In this document: positions 1-10,600 of the stretch, piece by piece | Numbering within the stretch: the first letter of the stretch is position 1 | Layout of the letters: each line of letters starts with the position of its first letter | Assembly: GCA_022695795.1 (NCBI GenBank) | Contig: MU404179.1 | Coordinates: 1 to 64,000 of the forward strand | DNA from: Biscogniauxia marginata | Taxonomy: Eukaryota > Ascomycota > Sordariomycetes > Xylariales > Xylariaceae | Reading direction: 5' to 3' | DNA: 64,000 nucleotides | Notes under the pieces: model-generated | Told to the model about the DNA's origin: nothing | The model's database searches: none | What the model saw: the letters and a program-made list of their open reading frames with translations, nothing else | Made by a program: the position numbers and the translations under genes

Positions 1-1201
1 TCTCTTATCTCTTTATCCTCCCCCCCCTCTCCCAGCCCCCCCCCCCCCCCCCCCCCCCCCCGCCGGCGGGCGGGCGCGGCCGCCCCCCCCCCCGCCGCAA
101 AGAAAAGATCGTGTAAGTTCATCTTACCAATCATGTAGGCTACGTCAGCTTGGCTGATTTCTCATCAAGTTGTTTTATATACCCTCGCTCTCTATGCTCG
201 GCTGATGTCTAGTAGCTCTATGATCATCGTCACTTTATTAGCATCTGTCATCTACGACATGGTAGTACGTTAGGGAGGTTGTGATATGTTTTTGCTCTAT
301 GCATGTTCCAGCTCATATATATGCCTCCAAGTTCTATTACAGAGTTGATGTCGGTTTTTTTTGGCTATGACTGGCTGGGTAGCTGGGCTGGAGAAACCCA
401 CAAGGGTAAGGTGAGATGCAAGTCGGATGACAAATATAAGCACGGAAACGCATACTCGTATAGGTGGCTAGATACATACCTAGTTCTGCCCGTAACTCCA
501 CACAGCGCCGCTTCAACTCGAGTTAGCATGTCTGTTCTTGTTCCAGAAGCGGAAGAAATACCCAGCTACATGATAGACGTTTTACCATCCTCTGGACCAT
601 GGAGAGGCTCTGCCTTGTCTCTGTTCATGTAGCATTTGTAATCACCATCCCCTTTTTTTCTGCGCTGCCATGTCAACGTATCTCACATCTGCCTATTCTT
701 CCCCTAATACTAACAGGTCTGCGTTCCAGAGGCACAGCACGGAGTTATGTGTTATGCCGCCAACTTTAAGACCGGGGTCCTTGTTAGTATAAGGGTCGGG
801 AGGTTATGGATCACAGTGTAACATTGACGTTGACGTTATCGAAAGTATGCGGGGATTATCGAGGGCTCTGTCGTACATAATAGCATGTGACCATGTTGAT
901 TTATCATCAACACCATGTACCTACTTCGGGACGAAGGGATGGACATAAGTATATAAGTTCTACTACATACCAAGAGTCCATGGCACTCGTGTATAAGGAG
1001 AAAGATAGTCACGACTAGAAAGTTATATTGTCTAAATCTTCGTTAGGATAATCTTGCCAGCTAATTTACCCGACCCCTCTCCCTCGTGATAATAACTCCG
1101 AAACGTTGAGTATCGCCATGACCATTTAGTCGTCAAACTCGATATAATTGCTTTCAGACACATTTGAACACCAAATCAGGAAAGGCAAAGAAAAAGAAGA
1201 A
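1..1201. other. Gene-free leader region with poly-C tract
   Basis: No supportable gene is seen. Positions about 20-95 are almost pure C/G low complexity, including an uninterrupted C run of roughly 28 bases, which could be a true homopolymer or an assembly edge artefact. A plus-strand ORF at 303-632 has no recognisable domain and unconvincing composition. The last 200 bases are the probable promoter and 5' leader of the dehydrogenase that starts at 1202. Confidence 0.5.
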
Positions 1202-2748
1202 ATGGCTACCGGAACACCAGCGACGACAAAGGCCATAGTATACGTAGAAAAGGGCAAGGCCGAGATACAGGAGGTATCCGTCCCAAAGGTCCGGGATGAC
1301 TACATCCTCGTGAAAGTCAAGGCCGTAGGGCTCAACCCCGCCGACTGGAAGATTATCCACGGGGACTGGGCGGACGCCGGGACGCGGTCCGGGTGCGACT
1401 TTGCCGGCGAGGTCGTCGGCATCGGTCCGAATGTCACCAAGGACATCAAGAAGGGAGACCGTATCGCCGGTTTCACTCACGGTGGGTAGGTCTTATTCAT
1501 ATCCCTCATTATCCCCCCCCCCTCTCTCTGACCTCATCTCTATGGGTTTGATAGGAGATGCGCCCTTCTAGGCCATTGCTGACCCAGTGGGTTTGCAGGA
1601 ACCGTCTCAACCATGACACTGGCGCCTTCGGGGGGTACGCCCTCGTGAAGCAACACATGCAGATGAAGATTCCAGAGCACGTGAGCGACGAGGAGGCGGC
1701 GACGCTTGGAGTCTCTGTCACCACCGTCGTAAGATAAACATCCCTACCTACCCCCTTCCCGCTTCCCCCTCCCCTTTTCTACAGCGCAAAATCTCACACG
1801 TAGGGCGCTCGTGGCCCAACCCCCCCCCCAAAAAAAAGGGACAGGGGCTATACTCGGCGCTCGGACTGCCGCTGCCCAACAGGCCGGCCAAGGAGCCGTT
1901 CCCCGTGCTCATCTACGGCGGGTCGACGGCGACCGGCATCTACGGGATCCAGTACGCGAAGGCGTCGGGGCTGACGGTGATCGCGACGGCGTCGCCGCGC
2001 AACTCCGCGCTGCTGCGGTCCCTCGGCGCCGACGCCGTCCTCGACTACCGGTCGCCGGCGTGCGCGGCCGACATCCGGGCCCTCGCCGGCGGGCGGCTCC
2101 TCAGGCACGCGTGGGACTGCACCGGCGACGGGGCCGCAATCTGCGCCGCGGCGCTGAGTAGCAGCAGCGGCAGCGGCGACGACGACGACGACGACGACGA
2201 CGAAAAAGAAGGACGAGGAGGAGGGGAAGGTGGAGGAAGTGGGGGAGCCCCGAAATACGCGACCATCGCTTTCGTCGACGGGGACGTCGTGCGCAGGATC
2301 AACCCGGCCGGTGAGCTAATTTCGGAGTTCTTTATTGGCCCCTTATAGCCTGTCTCATGAGTAAAAACATGCCTATTCTGGCATGTCGTCTAAGGTGTTT
2401 TTTGCTCTCAAGAACATGTTTCACGGGTTTTAAAAAACAGTCCAGATATAGCAATTTACTGACTCCCCCCCCTTTTCCGCAGTCGAGGGCCCGCTGTTCA
2501 CGCTGGCATACGACGCCTTCGGGACCGACTACGCGAACTGGAACGGGCTGGTCACGGCCAAGCCGGAGGAGCGCGACTTCGCGGCCGCGTTCTGGGAGCT
2601 CAGCGCCGAGCTCGTCGGGAACGGCACCGTTAAGCTGCTGAGGCCGACGGTGAACCGTGGGGGGCCCGGGCTCGAGGGCGTGCTTAGGGGGCTGGATGAT
2701 CTAAAGAACGGTAAGGTCAGCGGGACGAAGTTGGTGTATACACTATAG
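1202..2748 (+). CDS. Zinc-type alcohol dehydrogenase-like / trans-enoyl reductase family protein
   Basis: The model has four exons (1202-1485, 1599-1728, 1845-2310, 2483-2748) whose phases close to 381 aa. The N-terminal GroES-like half has the motif GLNPADWK and the later [11 protein letters not shown]. The nucleotide-binding half contains [19 protein letters not shown], the Rossmann glycine motif of the medium-chain dehydrogenase/reductase superfamily. Overall layout matches fungal LovC/ToxD-like trans-acting enoyl reductases and quinone-oxidoreductase-like proteins, which reduce C=C or carbonyl groups with NADPH. It lacks an obvious structural zinc cysteine cluster, as is usual in this subgroup. 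Oddity: around residues 245-270 there is an insertion with eight Asp in a row followed by Lys/Glu and a Gly-rich stretch. It lies about 20 kb from the PKS, which has its own ER domain, so a role in that pathway is only speculation. The start at 1202 is chosen over the upstream in-frame non-ATG codon. The acceptor at 1844 follows an A-rich run and is the least certain junction. Confidence 0.8.
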
Positions 2749-2951
2749 GGTAGGGCGAGAGGGTCTTTTTGGCTATCGTGCTATGTACCTAGGTAGGTAG
2801 TTAACCCACGCTACCACCCAAGTCTTCAACATGGGACAATTTCACTCTGTGAATCAAGCCATTGCGTTAAAGTTTTCTATATTTTAAAAGTCCATAATTA
2901 CCTAATAAGCCAGCCCGTTCCAACTCCCCTCCCGATAATGACAAACGCAAC

Positions 2952-3493
2952 CTAACCCAGCCTGTTCCTGTCACTCAACGATTGGTGATTCCGCTCATCG
3001 GGCGGACCGTCGACACGCTTCCTCTTGTGTACCTGCCCGAACGGCGCTTTTAGCTCCGGATCGTCGTCCTCCGCGTGCTTGTACTTGGGCGCGCTCGGCT
3101 CCGCCTCCCTTTTCTCCCGGGTCTTGAGTCCCGGATCTAGCAACGGCGCTGCCACCTTTGTCGCCTGTTCCGCGTCATCCCGCAGGGCGAACCAGGCTAG
3201 CGCCGGGACGGTAACACCCACAATCCCGAAGATTCTAATGTGCGGTAGTAATAGTTATCAGTACCCGGTTGGTTGAATTAGGATGGTGAATGAGGAGGGG
3301 GAAGGCGGAGGGGGGATTAATACAACGTTCTGTTGTGTCCTCCATGCGCAAGAGGCGGGCGTCCACTGCTGTCAGCGTAACATCTTCTTTGAATCTGCTG
3401 CTGGCCCTGCACAATACTTCGTCGCGCCGTTGCGGCGGCGCAAGAGCTCGAGATACGTCCGGTTGACCGAACAAGGGTGTTTATCGCAGACAT
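2952..3493 (-). CDS. Predicted mitochondrial single-span membrane protein, 149 aa
   Basis: Two exons (3493-3327 and 3234-2952) join in phase to 149 aa. The first exon reads as a classic mitochondrial presequence: start MSAINTLVRSTGR, rich in Arg, Ser and Ala with no acidic residue in the first 40 positions, followed by a QRRCYADSS-like cleavage region. The second exon opens with a hydrophobic helix at residues 57-73 (IFGIVGVTVPALAWFAL), then a charged Lys/Asp/Glu/Arg-rich tail. This suggests an inner-membrane protein with one span and a soluble tail. I do not recognise the family. The donor is GTTGTA rather than GTAAGT/GTATGT, so the junction is weaker than most here, but phase closure and the fit of presequence to helix support it. 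It is convergent with the 1202-2748 gene, with only about 200 bases between stops. Confidence 0.62.
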
Positions 3494-4388
3494 GGCTATT
3501 TGTTTTCCTGTGAGAATAATAGAAAAAGATCACACATTTGACGACTCAGGGGATGCGAGACCATAGATATAAAGATGTCTCCCCAAACTGCATGATGACT
3601 TTCTTATGACGAGCACAAACTCTTTCAGGAACGGCTACAATGCATGAAGTCACCCTGGGTACCTGCCCAAGATTCAAGGCCAGGAAGGGAATTCCAAAGA
3701 TCGGATTCGCAATCCGTATTGAATAGCCAGCTAGGGAGCTAGGCGCTGAACCCGGCCTTTGCCTGAGATCAACTACGTGAGTCAATGACGTTGGGATTTG
3801 TATGATAAGAAGGTATCCTTCCATTAGCTACCAAGTTAGGATGTAGTCAAATACATATGCAATACAATTAGGTATACCTAGACATGCAGCATCTGAGGGT
3901 TTAAAACCATTATTACCTAGCCACATCAATTTAAAAGTACGAGCCGTACGAGCCACATAGCAAGCTATCTAGCCCGCCCGATACCTAACCACGATTTGAT
4001 GGCTTGATAAGTACCGAGGGAGCCAAATCGGCTTGGTCAGGGGCTAAAATGAATGTTTCATATAACCTAATCATAATACTTACTTACACTAGACAGAGCT
4101 AGTTACTACGCCGAGCTTGGCTGCTTATAAGTCCTGGTCACGTGAGTGGATTATTGGCCCGCGTTAATTAGCGCTGCGCTTAACTTTCTCGCAGTGGTTA
4201 ATCATCTGCGACATCAAACAACAACTCCCTTATCGAAATTCCAGTCTCTGGGGATGTTTATTGATTGTAATGTAACTGACATGTCCGACGGCCTTTTCAT
4301 CGAATCGGGTTTTCCTAGCAAGAGAGAGTTCTAAGTTTTCCAAACACCACGGCGCAGCCCACAGAACCCAGCGCTGTTCTTCGCGATA
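3494..4388. other. Intergenic region, shared promoter space
   Basis: No gene is supported. The stretch lies between the divergent starts of the mitochondrial-type protein (minus) and the tandem zinc-cluster protein (plus), so it should hold both promoters. ORFs at 3546-3824 and 4146-4334 have no family features and break without splice signals. Confidence 0.5.
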
Positions 4389-5197
4389 ATGCCAAGAACC
4401 AGGACTCCTCGCTGTCAGAAGTGCTGTCGACAGCACCACAAGGTCGAGCCACCACAGCGCTGCCATCGTGTACTAGCCACAAAACTAACATCGGAGGATA
4501 CAGTGTACATATTCCCAGCCTGACGTTTGTGACAACTGTCTGAAGACTGGTACTGAGTGTCGACCTATGATCGTGCGAAAACAGCTGCGACCACTCAAGG
4601 ACAAACCCCTACCTCTGCGCCACTCATGGCACGTAAAGAAGTGTGATCGCTGCCGGAGGGGGCATATGCGGGTCAGATTTCGGCGCATCCAGTCTCAAAT
4701 CCGTCGGTTGCTAATAGTAACAGTGTGAGCCTAACGATCGGGTATGGCCTGACAAGTGCCACCGATGCCTCATAACGGGTTATCAATGTAGCCCTGCACG
4801 CACTGGACAAGAGCAGTTGGAATACGATGCAGGTATTCTCGGCCAACAGAAACAACCGCCGACGAGCACCATGCCTCTCCCGCACCTGGCCTCGTCTTTC
4901 GAGTTGGAGTCGAGTTCAGACTCAGACTCCAGTGCCTCTATACCGGCTAAACTACCAGAAAGGCCTAACCCGGAGCGGATTCAGGAAGCCAAAGACCCCA
5001 AATTGACTGCACAGCTGAAAAGTACCATTCAGGAAATGGAAGCTGAGTTCGCCGAAGTGCTCAAGTCTGAGCAAGCCAGGTTCGACAAATCAATGAGCGA
5101 GCTAAGAGCCAAGCACGAACAGGAGCTCAGGCTCCAGAGGGAGAGATACGAGGCAAGGATAGATGATCTTATCCAGATCATGAAGAAAATCCGATAG
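4389..5197 (+). CDS. Tandem double Zn(II)2Cys6 protein with C-terminal coiled coil, 231 aa
   Basis: Three exons (4389-4442, 4504-4671, 4724-5197) close in phase to 231 aa. Residues 9-37 read C-x2-C-x6-C-x7-C-x2-C-x6-C and residues 65-96 read C-x2-C-x6-C-x10-C-x2-C-x6-C. Both match the fungal binuclear zinc cluster consensus. Each cluster is interrupted by a phase-0 intron (61 and 52 nt, donors GTCGAG and GTCAGA, acceptors ending ACAG) immediately before its third Cys. The second halves are similar (PDVCDNCLKTG versus PDKCHRCLITG), so the gene seems to arise from an internal duplication that included the intron. Residues from about 150 to the end form a charged heptad-type coiled coil, likely for dimerisation. 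There is no room for the usual fungal transcription-factor middle homology region. A DNA-binding regulatory role is inferred from the zinc clusters, and the target is unknown. Start ATG at 4389 is the first in frame. Confidence 0.75.
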
Positions 5198-7079
5198 GCG
5201 TTACTGACTTGTTTCGATACGGAGGAAGATAATGCATGCGTATGGATTGCTAGAGCATGATTGTAGCCAAGGCATTTACCAGGAATTGCTCAGCTGAGTG
5301 AGACGGCATTAAGCACGGCGTAAGGATAGCGATACCAACTCGAAAAAAAGTGGCTTGATTTCACAACGCAACCAGTACTTCAGAGCTTACCATACTAATA
5401 AGAAATAATGGCCTTCCCGAGGGCGCACGGTATATTCGCCTCTAAAATATACTCTTAACCCTACTCTCACCCAAAACGATGGCGGCGACCCAGGTAGTGG
5501 GGGACGCTGACGAGGACGTGATCGCTTTCCTCCTACGTGGTGACCTCGAAGGCGCGGAAGAGCGCGAGCTTTCTGGAAGTCGCCGCCGATCTCGAAGATC
5601 GGGTCGCAAAATATGGCGTTGATGCCGGAATAATCTGATCCTACAGATTTACATCCGTAAACTACGCACGCTCTTCTATTGTGTTTTCTATGGCGTGTAG
5701 ATTATGATAGAGTTAATACTAATTTAATTTTGATTTTGATAAATGTGACCAATATTTGTATGAGAATATTAATGGTGGCTCAGCAGAGGGAAGAGGAGGT
5801 GCCTTGAAATATTACTCATGAGGAAGGCACAAAATCTCATCCCACACAGATATATATATTATATAGACACTTAGATGCGGCTATACAATATTGGCTAGCT
5901 ACTAGCTAGGTATCTTTACTCGTGATTTAAGAAAGCTTGACCAGTGAATATGAAGCTCTTGTCAAAATTTGAAATGGCTAAAGGATGCATATGAATATAA
6001 GTTTATAAATAAATGTATGTGTATGATGATAATAGTTAAGTAGAAAAGAAAGAAAAAGAAGAAAAAGACTACTTTCGAGATTCGAACCCGAGACCTAAAA
6101 AGAGTTCGGCCGAGGCCTACATCTCTGATGTGCTAGCTCTGCCCAGCCTGCTACGCGGTGCCTCTACCCTGAGTGCACTCTAGAGATTTAGGGAGCCAGC
6201 AGAACGTTCCATACCCCGTCCGTGGTTCTCACTTCATCCGGTGATGGAACCTCTTTTTATTCTGCTACATAAGCCTACTACCGAGATACCCCTAGCAACC
6301 AGTGTCTAGCTGGCCAGCCCCTTAAGGGGAACCTAATTCGTGGTCTAACATTGAAATCATGCTTCGAATTTCATAGTGCAGGTGTTATATATAGCAGTAT
6401 GGAAGTGACAATGGATGGTTCCCGTGGCCAAGAAGAAGCTTCAAGTCAGAAACTACATGTAGAGACACGAAAAGAGCAACGCATGCCTGCATTCAACGAC
6501 GTCCAAATATTTATCCTAAGGGAGCAGCTTCCCTTGAGAAACACACGCCATGACCTCTCTCATGCCATCCCACCAGCGCAACCTCAAAGCGAGCACGTAA
6601 TAACATAACAGAGTCAATATCTTTCACATTCTATCCTCTTGTCGCTACACGAGCATTGTCAAATCCACAAGTAGAACTCACCAAATTCTTAGGATATAAA
6701 ACCCTCAAAGCCGGTAATTCCCAACTCTGAATCAGTTTCCCGAAACCCGGCAAACCCTACTACCTCCATACCTTTAAGCCTCCCACATCCACTACCTACA
6801 CAAACAGCCAGCAGCATGGAACGAGGCGAATCCTCGCGCCAGGGTGCCGCCGCCGCCGCTCGCCACTCGTCAGCAGCATCGAATCACGAGAGGACGCGAG
6901 CGAGCACACGGAATTCGCAGCACTACCAGCCACACCAACATCAACGACAGCATTATCATCACCAGAGGCGACATCACGCCACGACGGCATCGCCAACGCG
7001 CAGCAGCTAGCAGCACCACCACCACCACCAAGCAGGGGCTTCGTCGCACCACCAACACCCGGGTCTGTCGCCGCTCGTG
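5198..7079. other. Intergenic region, AT-rich in part
   Basis: No confident gene. A 47-codon ORF at 5479-5622 (MAATQVVGDADEDV...) has coding-like GC composition but no recognised family and may be a gene remnant. From about 5640 to 6060 the sequence is AT-rich. A tRNA-like remnant lies near 6066-6150. An ORF at 6816-7010 is His/Gln-rich and is discussed with the following gene. Confidence 0.4.
6066..6150 (-). tRNA. tRNA-like remnant (B box / T-arm only)
   Basis: Read on the minus strand, GGTTCGAATC at about 6078-6088 is a good polymerase III B box. It sits in a 5-bp stem with a 7-nt loop, as in a tRNA T arm, and is followed by a T5 run like a pol III terminator. An A-box-like TAGC element lies about 55 nt upstream. 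I could not build a matching acceptor stem or a convincing anticodon arm, so this looks like a decayed tRNA or tRNA-derived element rather than a working gene. Confidence 0.25.
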
Positions 7080-7641
7080 ATGGGCATGGCTCCGGACCAG
7101 TACCGGGAGGCCTTGTAAGTCGCTCGTCCACTTCTCCTCAACCGGTCATCCCCCCCCTATTCGGTCCCCTTATATACGCCTCCCTAGATTTTTACGCCGT
7201 TGTCTTTATAACATCTCCCCTATTAGTTGCTTCTCTTTACCAGCCCATTTCATATTCTCTACACCCTATTCTATCAATTCATATATCTATCCCCCCTCCC
7301 CCCTTCCTCCCCGCCCACCTCCTCCCCTCCTATCTACCTACCACCACGAGTACCATGACCAAGACCATAAAGAAGACAGCATGATTCTAAAAAGAAAATA
7401 AAAAATTATCCCACACTAATGGATGGGGGGAAACAAAAACAGCTCGGCTCACGAACGCGCCGTATTCGTCGAGGAGAACCGGCAGCGGGAGCGGCGCCGC
7501 CAGGCCGTCGAGAAGAGCGTGCTCATGCGGTGGCCCTGGTACTTCCGCCTCGAGTACTGGGCCGGCCTCGTGGGCATCGCCGCTTTCATGCACCAGGTCT
7601 TCGTGACGTGGGTGTGGCCGCGCTTCAACCAGAACCAGTAA
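7080..7641 (+). CDS. Small single-pass membrane protein, 77 aa
   Basis: Two exons (7080-7114 and 7443-7641) join in phase through a 328-nt intron with a GTAAGT donor and an AACAG acceptor, giving 77 aa. The protein starts MGMAPDQYREAFSAHERAVF, continues with a very basic stretch (RQRERRRQ), then WPWYFRLEYW, and ends with one hydrophobic span (about residues 46-70) and a short polar tail. This looks like a conserved fungal membrane microprotein with a cytosolic or matrix-facing N terminus. I do not know its function. The long pyrimidine-rich intron is unusual for this window. Upstream, the same frame stays open from 6816 except for one TAG at 7008-7010, so the start is uncertain: either this ATG or a spliced upstream exon. 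Confidence 0.65.
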
Positions 7642-10600
7642 AGACGAGGGTTGGGTGGAGGTAAAATATGTGAAACATGAGAGTCGATAGTTAAACTATT
7701 ATGTGGGAGGGAAAGGGAGGCTAGGGAAGAGAGGAGAGAGATAGAAAGAGGGAGGGGGGGGATGAAAGCTACCTAGGTGTTAAGCTATTCCATGGTATTG
7801 AGTTAACGAAACGGTATAGCTCACGGAATAGGATAGAGAACAATAGCAAGAGTAGCGCTGCAAAGAGTACAGTGGACGATGATTAAGTATGGGGGGTTAT
7901 TGAGGACTTGGGTATAATAGAGAGGATAAATAGATAAAGGGGAAGGGCCTATGGTATAGTCTTGATTGCGCGGGATACGGCGGAAGCAAGCGTCTATGGT
8001 AGGAAGATGAACCCAAAATTTTCGATGAAGTGACAAGCTACTAATGTGTGAGTTGGCAATCCAGTTTTAGGGGAAGTATGGGTGGGAATAACAGTTCACT
8101 TTATGTGCCTAGCTAAAACGAGAGGAATGTCTGCCTATGCATATTAATCAACAGCGTTGGACACGTAACGGTTCGATCAACAACTAGGAAGGCTAGAGGA
8201 CCAGGGATGCAATGCAAGATGTTTTGTTCGGGAGAGCCAAGCAGATCTTATATGATCTTGCATGTTTTCCCTTCGACAAGACTCTTCTCACCACTAGATA
8301 GTTCACTCAAAACGTGGAGTGCTCCCCTCGCCCCTGCTCTTCCCCGCGCCATTATCTTCGAGGCGCCCAGTGTGAGAATTGTTTACCAGTTGTAGGGCAG
8401 AGGCTAGCTTCGCTATACCGTACGTGGCAGCTCACATCCCGTAACCTGATCGGAAGGGTCGGTTACGCCTGGAACCATGCCTTCCTATTCCATCCGTGGG
8501 CAGTCGTAGTTGCACGTAGACCCATGATTCCCTCGTATATTGAAAACTATTATCTGCCAAGGCAGATAGATGATCGTAACATAAACATAAACACGCGTAA
8601 AGCGGGCAGTCTCGCCGGGTGAGCTGACACTCGGCTGGTTGTAATAGGTCGGATCTATCAAGATTTCCTTGCCTAGCTAGCATGCCTGTGGTCTATTCTG
8701 CTTACGAGGAATCGCCTTAGGTGCGAGAGGGGGAGAGTACAAGTTGATAGATATAGTTACACTTTATTGTCGTAAGGGCGGTTGTTAAGCGACCTAGACG
8801 ACTGGGGACTCGGACTTGGTTATTAAGCGCGGGGGTGGACCTCGAAATCGTTGCCTCGGTGCCCGAATGAGGAATGTCGTAGGGCTTCTCTCTACCTTAC
8901 TGGACCAGCTTTAGCTCAGGATATTGCAAGCCCCTTCGTATGTATTTGCATAGGCCATTGCGCCTCGGGTCGAATGATCCACTGCCAACTCACCGTGGTG
9001 TTTCGCATGGTAGCATATGGCAAAAGCATTACGGTACGTAAGTCAGCCGTGCGTAGGCTCAGCCGCCACCTTCGCTAAGTAATCCGGCTACCATCGTAGT
9101 CTTGGTGATGAGTTGCGGGATATTAATCGATTTGTTAGGGAGCACTGGCTTGCTACAAGACATATTCGACGTACAGATACGACTCTCTAATCTCCCCAAC
9201 TACAAGTCTTGTTCGGATCGGATAATGCCTCCTCTAAGCCTTGAAACAAACATGAACCAACACATAGGTATACATCTGAGGAGTTAATAGCACTGCTAGG
9301 AAAGATGAAGAGGAAGCCTCTATGTTGCGAATTGCCTGTCTGTGTGCCACTTGGCTTCTGACAGAAGAGGTACACCAGAGAGTGAGGCTCGAGACGGAGA
9401 TAGGATGGCAATGGAACTCTAGAAGAGTAGAATCTCGTGTAACAAGCACATCTCTTTTCTTTCAGGCTCGACCGCTTGAAAACAGCAAGCGAACCAACAT
9501 TAGCCAACGAGACTGGGTAAAAAAGAGAATTGTTACCAAACCGTGATTGACAAACAAGACCGATGGTGATTAATGCGCTGACACGCACCATTCCCGCAAC
9601 AATCCAATTATGATAGAAGGGTTATTCCTCGAGGCAACAAATGACATCAAACGAAGCATTCCGTTGGACGAATGCACTGTAGAGAAAAAATTTTGCTCGA
9701 CGTGAAGCTGTTTCGTCTTCTACGAATCACGTCCACCTTTTAGTCGGGTTGCAAATTGCTATGTACGTACGATTGAGCGGTGAAGGCTTCGCGATGCCTG
9801 TTTCGGTGAAATGGGTGGGATGGCGCATGAAAAGATCCGCCGGTATCACGTACGGTCACGCAGACCTGTGCAGACAAGGGCCAGGGGTGCCGATAGAGTA
9901 CGCAGACCTCCTACTCACACCCAGAGTGGTTTAGCTGCCGAGGTGACTTGCGAGGACACCCGTCGCGGGAAGCTAGGGTTGCTAAGGGTTCGGACGCGCG
10001 AACGAAGCAACCTCTCACGGGGTATTCCCAGGACAACGATGTGGCTAATGCGTTAGCAAGAGGGGGCCCACGACGTGGAAGATAGGCGTCGTGACGGACC
10101 AGGAGCAGACACAAGCTACCAGCCGGCCGCATGGCTGCCCCATCAGGTATCGATACCTACTCCTGCTGCAGCAAGAAAGACCAATCGACTGACTGAGCCG
10201 CGTTTCTGCACGTGAGAAAAGGACATGGGCTATACAACAGTCGGCCGAGTCGCGTATTCTGACGCGCATGCTTATTTGACAGCGTGTAACGAACTGTGAT
10301 GCTGCCAACCTGCTGCCGCACCCCGTCCATCGATTCATCTATCAACGGCCGGCGAGGCTGAACACATGAAACAATTTTCATGACAGACACATAGGAGAAA
10401 ATTGATCAAGGGGGGAGGAATACCTTCCCTTGATAGAAGGGGTTGGTGGTGGTAGCGCAGGTAGTGGTGTACTCGCAACAAAGGAGGGGGCGGGGAAAAC
10501 ATGAAAAATTATGATAATAAAAATAAAGAAACATCATGTGGCAGCCCGAGAGCAGAGCAGGGCCATGTCGATTGACGATCGTCCGGTTGGACGAGACCCC

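Noticed and set aside
303..632. 109-aa plus-strand ORF near the window start
   Set aside because: No domain, no splice context and atypical composition.
5479..5622. 47-codon ORF as a gene
   Set aside because: Coding-like but short, with no family, no intron and no neighbouring exon; noted only as a possible remnant.
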